From assembly GCF_021533835.1 (NCBI RefSeq), contig NZ_JAKFYQ010000001.1, positions 1,274,079-1,338,078 on the forward strand: 64,000 nt of DNA, in the 5' to 3' direction. The first letter of the stretch is position 1. Each line of letters opens with the position of its first letter. Below are positions 54,481-63,675 of this stretch, piece after piece. The position numbers and the translations under genes are program-made. A model generated the notes under the pieces. It had not been told where the DNA came from. It saw nothing but the letters and a program-made list of their open reading frames with translations, and did not search any database. Source of the DNA: Synechococcus sp. Nb3U1 (GTDB lineage Bacteria; Cyanobacteriota; Cyanobacteriia; Thermostichales; Thermostichaceae).

Positions 54481-55314
54481 TCAGCCGTGCAACTCCAAGA
54501 TTTGCTGATAGGTATTACTGCGAAACCAACGATCGATCTCTCGTGCCCGTAGCACCGGCAGCGGATGAGTACGCCCAACATTTTGCATCTGCTTCAGTTC
54601 CGCCTGCCAGAGATCATCATCTAGCTCATCATAGGTTCGTGCCTGCTCTAAAAATGCATCAACATTCAGTTTTGCCCCCAATTGTGGGGATCCCCCACAT
54701 AGTTTCATCAACACCGAAACCACCGTCTTGGCTTCTTGGGCCACCAACACAGCCGCCCGGTCACAGGTAAATTCAGCACAGCGCACCCAGTGCATTAGCT
54801 GGTCTTGCAACGCCTGGTAAAATAATCCTCCAAAGGGGATCAAACTGGTGGAAAGCATCAGAATATTGGCCATCGTCAAATAAACACCGTGGTTACATTT
54901 CAGGTGGCCTAACTCATGGGCTAGAACGGCCTGGATCTCAAGCGGCTCGAGCAAATCTAACAGCGAGCTGTGTAAAACGATAAAAGGCTTCTTCCCCTGC
55001 ATGGCAAAGGTGTAAGCATTGGGCACAGGGTTTTGCCGCACGTACAGCTGAGGAACTTCCAAATCCAAAATGCGACAGGCTTGTACCAGGAGTTGGTAAA
55101 TTTCCGGCAACTGATGTTCGTTAATTTGAATGCTGGAGGCGATGTTATCCAGATAAAACACCTGTTCAGCGGTCGAACCCAGCAGATTTTGGATCAGCAA
55201 GCCCAGTCCCGGCACCTGTTGCAGGGAACGGGTCGCTTTCAGATCGACGGGATGACGAAATTGATCTGCCCGGAGGCCCAGCAAGATATGAGGTTCTCGT
55301 TGAATTGGCAGCAT
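54481..55314 (-). CDS. M48 family zinc metallopeptidase, HtpX-like
   Basis: A 277-residue protease with the zinc site AVLAHELGHLKCNHGVYL (HExxH) and the distal glutamate in CAEFTCDRAAVL. A hydrophobic segment follows the active helix (MANILMLSTSLIPFGGLFYQ). Such M48 members turn over membrane proteins. ATG 55312-55314 (MLPIQREPHILLGLRADQF) is used; the reading is open upward into the next gene. It lies between a secreted protein gene (23 bases upstream) and the PfkB kinase. Confidence 0.88.
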   Translation of the reverse strand: MLPIQREPHILLGLRADQFRHPVDLKATRSLQQVPGLGLLIQNLLGSTAEQVFYLDNIASSIQINEHQLPEIYQLLVQACRILDLEVPQLYVRQNPVPNAYTFAMQGKKPFIVLHSSLLDLLEPLEIQAVLAHELGHLKCNHGVYLTMANILMLSTSLIPFGGLFYQALQDQLMHWVRCAEFTCDRAAVLVAQEAKTVVSVLMKLCGGSPQLGAKLNVDAFLEQARTYDELDDDLWQAELKQMQNVGRTHPLPVLRAREIDRWFRSNTYQQILELHG

Positions 55315-55337
55315 AGGAAGTGGAAAAACGCTGAGGA

Positions 55338-56006
55338 CTACAACTCGTAGGGCACAAACTGACGGTAGCGATTCAACAAAAACAGCCGCTCCGGCGGGGG
55401 ATCCGGCAGAACCGGCTTGTAAGTAAACCCAAAGGGATCCTCTCCAACCGGGATCTCCCAATAGACAATTCGATCCTGAATGCGGCTGCCATCGGTAATA
55501 AAGCGACCCAAATCCACAGCAGTTTGATCAGCGCGGTTGTAGAGCTGTCCTCTCCAGCTGAGCTGCTGGGGTAAGCCTAAGCCCCAAAAAAGTTGCCGTT
55601 GGTTCTGGTTTAACACCGTTTGCAGGCGATCCCCCCAAACCCGCGCCAAATCGACAGATTGAGGGGTGGAGTGGGCCTCCGCATCAGTAGGGGTAACTTC
55701 TAGCAGCAGCAGCCCATTCAAAAAGATATAGGTCGATTGGGGTTGTGGATCGGAGGAGGGAGTTGCTGGAGGTTCTGGGCTTGCGGTTTCTAGGCTGACC
55801 TGCAACTGAGGACTGGTGGCTTGTGAAAGGATCTCCTGAAATCGTTGCTCCAGCGAACGTAAACGGGAGGGGGCATCGGGGGTACGCAGCGTCAGAATAG
55901 GTTCATTCACCACCCGAAACTCGCTTTGGCCCCAGACAACGGCACCCAAGCCACTCCATATCAACCCACTCAGGATGAGGATCCCGGCCCATTTCCTCAC
56001 AGCCAT
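55338..56006 (-). CDS. Secreted hypothetical protein
   Basis: About 222 residues. MAVRKWAGILILSGLIWSGLGAVVWGQS is a signal peptide; the mature part has a helical piece (SRLRSLEQRFQEIL), a Pro/Ser-rich linker, then a domain ending FRIYWEIP-like VYWEIPVGEDPFGFTYKPV and NRYRQFVPYEL. I do not recognise a named family. It could be tied to the M48 protease that follows 23 bases later in the same direction. ATG 56004-56006 is chosen for the signal peptide. Confidence 0.65.
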   Translation of the reverse strand: MAVRKWAGILILSGLIWSGLGAVVWGQSEFRVVNEPILTLRTPDAPSRLRSLEQRFQEILSQATSPQLQVSLETASPEPPATPSSDPQPQSTYIFLNGLLLLEVTPTDAEAHSTPQSVDLARVWGDRLQTVLNQNQRQLFWGLGLPQQLSWRGQLYNRADQTAVDLGRFITDGSRIQDRIVYWEIPVGEDPFGFTYKPVLPDPPPERLFLLNRYRQFVPYEL

Positions 56007-56144
56007 AGCCTCGAAGCTCTCCAGCCACCGCAACGTGCCATTGACAAACTCTGACCTCTATCGGTCGGGTACTTCTCAATCTTAGCCGTTACCCTGGTAG
56101 CATCTGTGGCGTTCACAGGACTTGTTGTCTTTTTTGAGGTCATC

Positions 56145-58946
56145 ATGCGGATCCCTACTTCCACCTATCGCATCCAGTTCCATGCTGGGTTTGACTTCGA
56201 GGCAGCACGGCAAATTGTCCCCTACCTGAAAGCTTTGGGCATTTCTGACCTCTATGCCTCTCCCATTTTTCAGGCGCGTAAGGGTAGTACCCATGGTTAC
56301 GATGTGGTGGATCCTGGCCAGATCAATCTAGAGTTGGGCGGCAGTGAAAAATTTGAGGAACTATGGGAGACCCTGAGCCAGCAGCAGATGGGCTGGGTGC
56401 AAGATATTGTACCTAACCACATGGCTTATGACGGCCAAAACCCTATGTTGATGGATGTCTTAGAAAGTGGTACCAACTCGGATTTTATCGACTATTTCGA
56501 TGTAAATTGGAACCATTCCTATTTGGGGATCCAAGGCAGAATATTGGCACCTTTTTTGGGAGATTTTTACGATAAATGTCTGGAATCCGGACAAATTCAG
56601 CTTCGTTACGATGCCGACGGTTTGAGTATCAATTACTATGCGTTACGCTTCCCCCTGAATATCGATACCTACGCAGATGTATTTACTTATAATTTGGGCA
56701 AACTACGAAGAAAGCTAGGACGAAGTCATCCCGATTACATCAAACTGCTCGGTATTCTCTTTAGCCTTCGCTTCATTCCCTCTAAGGAAGATTTGTTAGA
56801 ACGTACCGATCAAATAAACTTTGCAAAACATTCCCTCTGGGAACTCTATAATTCCAGTCAGCCTGTACAAAATTTCTTTGATGAGAACATCGAAATTTTC
56901 AATGGTAAGCCAGGGGATCCCTCGAGCTTTGATCTATTAGATAACCTCTTAGCTCGACAAAACTTTCGCATTTCTTTTTGGAAAGTAGGGGCCGAAGAAA
57001 TCAACTACCGTCGCTTTTTTACCATTAACGAACTGATTTCTCTGCGTATAGAAGATCGAGAGGTATTTCGCAAAACTCACCAGATGATCCTTAAGCTCGT
57101 CGAACAGGGGCGCTTTACCGGCCTACGCATCGATCACATCGACGGTCTATTTGATCCAGAAGAATATCTCCAGCGACTACGGGAGCGTTGCCCGGAAACT
57201 TATATTGTGGTGGAGAAAATTTTGGAGTCGGAAGAATCTCTACCCAAGCAATGGCCCATTCAAGGTACCACCGGCTACGACTTTTTAATTAAACTGAATG
57301 GCCTCTTTTGTCAGACTAACAATGCCGAGGCTTTCGACTCACTGTATAGCCAATTCACCCGCTTACAGCAGCCGCCAGAACAGGTAATTGAAGAGAAAAA
57401 ACGCCTAATCATCGAGCGTAATCTTTCGGGCGATATGGACAACCTTGCTTTCTTGCTTAAGCAAATCACTAGTCATCACCGCTATGCCAATGACTTTACC
57501 CTTTACAGCTTGCGGCGAGCCTTGGTGGAAGTTTTGGTATGTTTTCCAGTCTATCGAGTCTATATCCGTGATGGGATCCTTGCTCCAGAAGGTCAACAAA
57601 TCATTCGACAAGCAATAGATCAAGCCAAAGAGAATTTGCCCATCTTAGTGAATGAACTGAACTTTATTCAGCGCTTTCTCTGCCTAGAGTTTCTGGACAA
57701 TTTATCAGAACAAGAAAAAAACGAACAGATTTACTTTGCCATGCGCCTTCAACAGTTAGCTGGTCCTCTCATGGCTAAGGGGGTAGAGGATACCGCCTTT
57801 TATGTGTATAACCGCTTGTTGTCTCTCAACGAAGTAGGCGGGGATCCCTGTCGATTTGGTCTTTCGGTACAGGAGTTCCATCGCTTTAACCAAGAACGAG
57901 CAGACCATTGGCCCCTAGCAATGAATGCCTCTGCTACCCATGACACTAAGCGTGGCGAAGATACTCGAGCTCGTCTTAACGTCCTTTCCGAAATTCCAGC
58001 GGAATGGGAGAAGAATATTAAACTCTGGCATGAACTCAATGCCAACTACAAAGTTCGCAATAAGAAGGCCAAGCGTTCAGAACTGCCGGATCGCAACGAT
58101 GAATACTTCCTGTATCAAACCCTGCTGGGTTCCTATCCCTTTCAGCCGGAAGAATTGCCTCAATTTGTGCAGCGTGTCAAAGATTATCTGATTAAGGCAG
58201 TCCGAGAAGCCAAGGTGCATACCGCTTGGCTCCGACCCGATACTGACTATGAAGAAGCCACCACCACCTTCATCGATCAAATTTTGCAATCCCCTAATCC
58301 TTTTTTAGAATCTTTTTTGACCTTCCAACGCAAAATCGCTCACTTTGGCATCTTTAATTCCCTTTCTCAAACCCTTGTTAAACTTACTAGTCCAGGGATC
58401 CCAGATATTTATCAGGGCACAGAACTCTGGGATTTAAGCATGGTGGATCCCGATAATCGCCGACCTGTTGATTTTTCTCGCCGCCTAGCCTACCTTGAAG
58501 AAATTCAGCGACGCGCTAAGCAAGAACCTCAACGATTAATAGAAGACTTACTGTTGCATCGAAGCGATGGACGCATTAAATTATTTTTGCTTCATCATAT
58601 TCTGAAAATACGTCAGGAGAATCCGCAACTATTTCATGAAGGTGCTTATACCCCATTACAGGTAAGTGGATCCCGACGGGAGCATGTGGTAGCGTTCGCC
58701 CGCCATCAGGGCAAGCAGGTATTAATTACAGTGGTGCCACGTTTGTTAACACAATTGATTGACGAAACACAGGATCCATTTGGGGAAGATATTTGGAAAG
58801 ATACCTGCATTCACCTGCCCCGCTGGAAAAAAGTCGAATGGATAAATGGATTTAGTGAAGAAGGGATTCCTGCCGGAGAAACTCTATCTATTGGAGGGAT
58901 TTTAAAGTCTTTCCCAGTGGCCATATTATGTGGTCAGTCCCGTTAG
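56145..58946 (+). CDS. treY: Malto-oligosyltrehalose synthase
   Basis: Converts the reducing end of malto-oligosaccharides to trehalose (TreY, GH13). 933 residues with IPTSTYRIQFHAGFDFEAAR, DLYASPIFQARKGSTHGYDVVDP, VQDIVPNHMAYDG, the catalytic region FTGLRIDHIDGLFDPEEYL and YIVVEKILESEESLP, and SATHDTKRGEDTRARLNVLSE near 600. The partner TreZ that releases trehalose is not in the window. ATG 56145 starts at the family's N-terminal motif. The gene is visibly less GC-rich than those to its left. Confidence 0.93.
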   Translation: MRIPTSTYRIQFHAGFDFEAARQIVPYLKALGISDLYASPIFQARKGSTHGYDVVDPGQINLELGGSEKFEELWETLSQQQMGWVQDIVPNHMAYDGQNPMLMDVLESGTNSDFIDYFDVNWNHSYLGIQGRILAPFLGDFYDKCLESGQIQLRYDADGLSINYYALRFPLNIDTYADVFTYNLGKLRRKLGRSHPDYIKLLGILFSLRFIPSKEDLLERTDQINFAKHSLWELYNSSQPVQNFFDENIEIFNGKPGDPSSFDLLDNLLARQNFRISFWKVGAEEINYRRFFTINELISLRIEDREVFRKTHQMILKLVEQGRFTGLRIDHIDGLFDPEEYLQRLRERCPETYIVVEKILESEESLPKQWPIQGTTGYDFLIKLNGLFCQTNNAEAFDSLYSQFTRLQQPPEQVIEEKKRLIIERNLSGDMDNLAFLLKQITSHHRYANDFTLYSLRRALVEVLVCFPVYRVYIRDGILAPEGQQIIRQAIDQAKENLPILVNELNFIQRFLCLEFLDNLSEQEKNEQIYFAMRLQQLAGPLMAKGVEDTAFYVYNRLLSLNEVGGDPCRFGLSVQEFHRFNQERADHWPLAMNASATHDTKRGEDTRARLNVLSEIPAEWEKNIKLWHELNANYKVRNKKAKRSELPDRNDEYFLYQTLLGSYPFQPEELPQFVQRVKDYLIKAVREAKVHTAWLRPDTDYEEATTTFIDQILQSPNPFLESFLTFQRKIAHFGIFNSLSQTLVKLTSPGIPDIYQGTELWDLSMVDPDNRRPVDFSRRLAYLEEIQRRAKQEPQRLIEDLLLHRSDGRIKLFLLHHILKIRQENPQLFHEGAYTPLQVSGSRREHVVAFARHQGKQVLITVVPRLLTQLIDETQDPFGEDIWKDTCIHLPRWKKVEWINGFSEEGIPAGETLSIGGILKSFPVAILCGQSR

Positions 58947-59049
58947 TCATTAAAGATTTAGGGGATTGTTAGACTGACTCTATATTTTCTGCGATGTTTC
59001 TTCAACCAAAAACAACATAAAGCAACAATGTATTGTATTCCAAAAAAGG

Positions 59050-59943
59050 CTATCTATGCTCTTTATCAACTGTAGGAGCGGCAAGCGCTGCATGTGTATC
59101 ATACCATCCTGGGACAGGTGCTTTAGTCATACATTGAAGTGCCCGCCGAGTCAATCCTCTAAACAAAAAAGAACCAGGAAAGTTCCAGGAATTTAATTTA
59201 CCCGAGTCCCCCAGAAGCTTGTATCCCAGTGATATAATCCTGTATTGCGCGAGAATTTCCTCTTTTGTCTTCCAGCGATGTGGAAGTTCATCTCCAAAAA
59301 GGCCGGATGAACCTTCTTCAAAAATATGTTCCACACACTCGCCTATCCATTTTTGAGTGCGTGGAATTGAAGATTGTTCCACTGCCTGAAAGGAAAGATA
59401 GCCCAGATCTGACAACATCTCAATCTCTGCTTTAATCTGCAGAAAAGAAGTTTTAGAAGACTCAAGCGAAATATAGTCTGGAACTACTTGAAACTCTTTA
59501 AGTACTTCGACACAAACTGTGTCACAACCTTCGATATCAATTTTCATATAGTGGGGCATTCCATACTTTTGAATAACGCTCATTAGGTTTACAATAGGAA
59601 CCTCAATAACTGTACTCGTTGTTCCTCGATAGATATTGCGTTCTACCCAATCTTTGCACACTGTACCCCAAACTGAAAGAGAATCATTCTTGTAAAATTT
59701 AACAGTTTCCTGTCCTGAGATAACATATTTTGATCCCACTATTGCTCCGCCAATAATAATTAATCTTTCATTCTTTAGAAAAGGCTCGAAACGTCGTTCG
59801 CAAAATGCAATCATATCAGGATTAGCTTCGAAGCTAATGACTCGAAACCCCTTCTTCAAATAAAAGTCAGTATCTTCTCCTTTGTGCATTCCGATATCGA
59901 AGATCAAGTCATCAATCTTCGGAATCTCTAATCGAGTTCCCAT
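59050..59943 (-). CDS. FkbM family methyltransferase
   Basis: About 297 residues. SAM-binding part DDLIFDIGMHKGEDTDFYLKKGFRVISFEANPDMIAFCE and the MKIDIEGCDTVCVEVL block are typical of FkbM O-methyltransferases, common in surface-polysaccharide loci. ATG 59941-59943 is preferred because AGGAG lies 6 bases before it; ATG 59995-59997 has none. It is the last of at least five leftward genes in an AT-rich cluster and probably methylates a sugar or lipid head group made there. Confidence 0.85.
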   Translation of the reverse strand: MGTRLEIPKIDDLIFDIGMHKGEDTDFYLKKGFRVISFEANPDMIAFCERRFEPFLKNERLIIIGGAIVGSKYVISGQETVKFYKNDSLSVWGTVCKDWVERNIYRGTTSTVIEVPIVNLMSVIQKYGMPHYMKIDIEGCDTVCVEVLKEFQVVPDYISLESSKTSFLQIKAEIEMLSDLGYLSFQAVEQSSIPRTQKWIGECVEHIFEEGSSGLFGDELPHRWKTKEEILAQYRIISLGYKLLGDSGKLNSWNFPGSFLFRGLTRRALQCMTKAPVPGWYDTHAALAAPTVDKEHR

Positions 59944-60035
59944 TTTAATCTCCTGGTTGGACAAGCCCAAAAGCAAATGCGAAGATATTGCCTCCATCTG
60001 TCACAATTCTTTAAGATAAAAACTATCTAAATCAC

Positions 60036-61334
60036 TTAAGAATAAAATATAAAATTCTCACTTTTTCTGAAAAGAAGCTTGAGAGATCTCCAAAGTCCTA
60101 GCCATATTCCAACGAACTCAAGCAAGATAAGTGAACTGGGAATTTCTTTGTTTCGAATAAAGCTTTTTAGGAGTCGACATAAGTGCCAATTCCATACCAA
60201 ATGAATCCATTGTTGTAAAATTGCCCAACGTTCTTCAGGATAAATTACAGCACAATACATACAATAAAATGTCGATCCAATTCCATAACTAAGCATTTGC
60301 TTTTTTAATTTATCCATTTGTTTCCGATGACGATGCCAGACCAGGGCTCTTGGTTCGTAAACCAAAGCATACCTACGCTTGAGCACTCTGAAAAACATCT
60401 CTAGATCCTCTCCTCCTTGTCCAGGAGACCCAGCACCTAATGCAAGCGGAAATCCTCCTTCCTGAATAAAAAAACGATGGCGAAATGCCATATTTGCCCC
60501 AGCTCCCCACTTCGCAGTTAAAAACCATGTGTCTGCTATCGGTTTTTCGGGAGAAGTGTGTACTTGAATCCATGCTCGCTGAAACCCTCTCCCAAATCCA
60601 TTTCGCCTTTCGAATAAGATTTGTGCTTCTGTTTCCAGTTCATAAGGAGCGATTAATCCTGTAACCGCCATCACATCCGGATGTAGTTGGAACACCCGAG
60701 ACAATTCATGTACCCAATTCTTATCGACCACAACATCATCATCTGTAAAAGCAAGAATATCTGTGTCAGTCTCGCGAATAGCGCGATTACGAGCTGATGA
60801 AAGGCCAGGCTGAGGTTCTTGAATATAACGGATTTGTGGATACTGATCCCGCACTAAGTTTTCAGTTTTATTATCACTGGGAGCATTATCAACAACCAAA
60901 ATTTCTAGCGAAGGGTAATCTAGCTTTAGTAAAGATCTTAAACATTGATTTAGGTCTTGCGGACGATCGCGGGTACAAATAGCCACGGTTACACTTGGCC
61001 AGTGCTCCTGGTTTTGGAGGTCAATACTTTCATGTTCATGTTTTTGAATGGCATTTTCTACCTGGAATGGCTCAGACTCGCTAGACTGCTTACCAGAAGC
61101 CGAAATGAATAACAGTTGCTCTAGCTCATTAGGATTTAAATCAGGATGTTGAAGCAATGCATTCCATATTTCGGCTGGTGAACACTTTCCCTCATTGACA
61201 GGAATCTCTAGGTAGGTGAGTGGGATCCCTTGATGGCGTACCAGCGCTTGTACTGAACCGTATTTTTCTAGGTTTAGCAGCTCTGGCAGATGTTGACTCA
61301 GTTCTATTTCGATCACCTTTATTGGTTGAAGCAT
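60036..61334 (-). CDS. GT2 family glycosyltransferase
   Basis: 432 residues. An N-terminal ~110-residue extension is followed by a GT-A domain: SVTVAICTRDRPQDLNQCLRSLLKLDYPSLEILVVDNAPSDN, the metal-binding DDD in ILAFTDDDVVVDKNWV, GAGSPGQGGEDLEMFFRVL and LVWHRHR. A C-terminal hydrophobic part may sit in the membrane. AGGA lies close before ATG 61334. Sugar and acceptor are unknown. It is 53 bases downstream of the next GT2 gene. Confidence 0.9.
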   Translation of the reverse strand: MLQPIKVIEIELSQHLPELLNLEKYGSVQALVRHQGIPLTYLEIPVNEGKCSPAEIWNALLQHPDLNPNELEQLLFISASGKQSSESEPFQVENAIQKHEHESIDLQNQEHWPSVTVAICTRDRPQDLNQCLRSLLKLDYPSLEILVVDNAPSDNKTENLVRDQYPQIRYIQEPQPGLSSARNRAIRETDTDILAFTDDDVVVDKNWVHELSRVFQLHPDVMAVTGLIAPYELETEAQILFERRNGFGRGFQRAWIQVHTSPEKPIADTWFLTAKWGAGANMAFRHRFFIQEGGFPLALGAGSPGQGGEDLEMFFRVLKRRYALVYEPRALVWHRHRKQMDKLKKQMLSYGIGSTFYCMYCAVIYPEERWAILQQWIHLVWNWHLCRLLKSFIRNKEIPSSLILLEFVGIWLGLWRSLKLLFRKSENFIFYS

Positions 61335-61387
61335 AAAATCCTACTCTTCCTGTTCATTGTCACCAGACTGTCTATTTAAGATCACAA

Positions 61388-62359
61388 CTAAAATGGCATG
61401 TGTGAAGGGATAAAATGGGCGATAATTTTTTCAGCATGATTGGGAGGAAATGAAAGGCAAACAAGACTACGTAAAGTCATCTTTACCAGTGGTTTCCACT
61501 TTTTAAGGAGTACAGGCTGATAATAGTAGGAAGTAAACAAAAATCGCAGCGCAGATAAGACTCTCTGCCTATCGAGGGCGGAAGGAACACCTTGAAGCGC
61601 CTTGTATGCCAAATACTTGTAAAGGTTAGCTAAACTTTTTACTTTTAGAGATTGTAGTTGTTTTGGGGCTTGAGCAAACGCCTTGTCAATTACGCGCCTT
61701 GCATGCTGCTCCATCCGCAATACTTTAGCTGATTTAGAAGTCTCACTGCGACGATAAAGTACTTGGGGTTCAGCTACCAGTACGAATTCATAGTGCTGCG
61801 CCAACCGCAGCCACATATCCCAGTCATCTGCATTGAGTAACGATTCATCGAAGCCACCTACAGTCTCAAAAGCAAAACGTCTAATCAAGGGGTTTGACCC
61901 ATTTTGTAACAGATTGATTTGAAGCAGTTCAGGCAATATATAACCTGCAGCCTGAGTGCGTATACCTTCTTGAACCAAATTACCCTCGGCATCAATATTA
62001 TCCGTCCAACTATAAGCTACAGCCGCCTTCTTGTGGATCTGTAGGGCTTCATACTGAGCTGCTAACTTGTTGCTAGTCCAGAGATCGTCCGCGTCAATAA
62101 AACTAAGATATTCACCTTGTGCGTGACAAATCCCTCGATTGCGGCTTGCTGAAACACCCCCGTTTGGGTAACTAAAGACATAAATACGACTGTCTTCTTT
62201 CGCTAGTCGCTGCGCAATAGCAACAGTTTCATCATCTGAACCATCGTCGATGACTAGAATTTCTATGTCTACAAAATTCTGATTCATCACAGAACGCAAA
62301 GTTGTCTCCAAAGTTGGGGCTGCATTAAAAGCTGGAATGATGACAGAAATTAAAGGCAT
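61388..62359 (-). CDS. GT2 family glycosyltransferase
   Basis: 323 residues. Starts PLISVIIPAFNAAPTLETTLRSVMNQ, has VDDGSDDETVAIAQRL, the metal motif in YLSFIDADDLW and the GGFDESLLNADDWDMWLRLAQHYE block, as in glycosyltransferases of capsular and O-antigen clusters. ATG 62357-62359 has AGGAG about 9 bases before it, so the TTG six codons higher is not needed. Linked with the preceding SGNH-like gene (37 bases). Confidence 0.9.
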   Translation of the reverse strand: MPLISVIIPAFNAAPTLETTLRSVMNQNFVDIEILVIDDGSDDETVAIAQRLAKEDSRIYVFSYPNGGVSASRNRGICHAQGEYLSFIDADDLWTSNKLAAQYEALQIHKKAAVAYSWTDNIDAEGNLVQEGIRTQAAGYILPELLQINLLQNGSNPLIRRFAFETVGGFDESLLNADDWDMWLRLAQHYEFVLVAEPQVLYRRSETSKSAKVLRMEQHARRVIDKAFAQAPKQLQSLKVKSLANLYKYLAYKALQGVPSALDRQRVLSALRFLFTSYYYQPVLLKKWKPLVKMTLRSLVCLSFPPNHAEKIIAHFIPSHMPF

Positions 62360-62396
62360 TACTTTTCTCCTGAGCAACCTTGTGTACCTCTGATAG

Positions 62397-63620
62397 TTAA
62401 GGATGCAATAAAGGTTCTTCTGATACAGTCTTAGCTTGCGTGAGGGTAGCTAGATTTAGAGGATATACTTCTTCAGTATATCGAGTTTCTTCATGACGTT
62501 TAATATCAGCAACTACACGAGCTAAATCTGGCTGTTTTTCATGCCATATAGAACGCTCATTAGCTATAGCTTCTAAATGGAAAGACAGCATCTCAGGAAT
62601 CAAATATCGCCCAAAATCTGAAGGAACTGTTTCAAGCTGACGATTAAATATCCTATTTAATACTAGCTGCCCTACTGCCGGTGTGTAATGAGAGCTATCG
62701 GTATAATAAATCATACCAGGATCAATTACTTCGCTAGTGACACTGTTATAGCCTGAGAAATCCCATACTGGGTGTAGTGAAACGATATCTCTTTTCCAGT
62801 CTTCGAACAAAGGCCATAGGCCCAGATTATAAATAGATTCCCACTCTGTAGCATGCGCAGGGGAAATAAATAATTTCAACTGAATTTCTCGATTGGCGCA
62901 AGTTTCTATGATTGCTTTCAGGTGGGCTAAAGAGTTCTTATAGCTACTAAATCCTTTGTAGACTCCATCCTGGTACTGACGCTGAGCCTTAGCAATAGTA
63001 TCAAAGAACACCCTTAAATCAACTTCTCTTGGTCTCCGAACCATCATTCCATTTACCCGTATTGATCCCGGTGGGTTAGGATTTTGATTGCGTACCAGAG
63101 TTTCCCAGCTAGCACCCAAAGCATCTAATGAGAGAGTTATATCCAGCAAATCCGATCCGATGATCCCAACATGGCCTAGTCTCTGCTCTCTAAAATCTGG
63201 TTGAGGGGTTCGCAGATCGTTGAACATTTGGAAGTCAAGTCCAATAACCACCTGTTCCAATTCAGGTTGAATAGTTAAAGCATGCTCTAAATAGCGACGT
63301 AACTCGTAAATATTAGGTGCTGTTAGTCCCAGATTGTATGCTGGCTGAATCAATGCTGGATGGGAAGGATCAAGACCAATATCGGTGCGAGAGGAACCCA
63401 ACAAAATACTTTTCGGTCGGATCCTGGCTATATCAACAGCCTTAAATAATCTACTGTTATTCAGTGTTTTGGGCTTGATGGCATTAATACCAGCTATCGA
63501 TGGGGAGCCAATGACGCCCAAAGGATCAATAACCAGGTTAAATAAGCTTGTTGTGCACATTGCTGAAAATGACAGCGCTATGAAGATTTTATTGAAGTTG
63601 CTAAAGCTGTATTGACCCAT
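62397..63620 (-). CDS. SGNH/AlgJ-like acetyltransferase-associated protein
   Basis: 407 residues with one N-terminal membrane helix (NKIFIALSFSAMCTTSLFNLVI). The segment RPKSILLGSSRTDIGLDPSHPAL has a GxS-type nucleophile and YYTDSSHYTPAVGQLVLNRIF a D-x2-H pair, as in SGNH-like AlgJ/AlgX/DHHW proteins that work with MBOAT acyltransferases to acetylate exported polysaccharides. The assignment is by these motifs. It lies 55 bases downstream of the MBOAT gene, which strengthens the call. Confidence 0.72.
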   Translation of the reverse strand: MGQYSFSNFNKIFIALSFSAMCTTSLFNLVIDPLGVIGSPSIAGINAIKPKTLNNSRLFKAVDIARIRPKSILLGSSRTDIGLDPSHPALIQPAYNLGLTAPNIYELRRYLEHALTIQPELEQVVIGLDFQMFNDLRTPQPDFREQRLGHVGIIGSDLLDITLSLDALGASWETLVRNQNPNPPGSIRVNGMMVRRPREVDLRVFFDTIAKAQRQYQDGVYKGFSSYKNSLAHLKAIIETCANREIQLKLFISPAHATEWESIYNLGLWPLFEDWKRDIVSLHPVWDFSGYNSVTSEVIDPGMIYYTDSSHYTPAVGQLVLNRIFNRQLETVPSDFGRYLIPEMLSFHLEAIANERSIWHEKQPDLARVVADIKRHEETRYTEEVYPLNLATLTQAKTVSEEPLLHP

Positions 63621-63675
63621 AACTACTCCTACATAAATTCACCTTTTAGTTAGTCCAAAATCAGCCAAAATTAAC

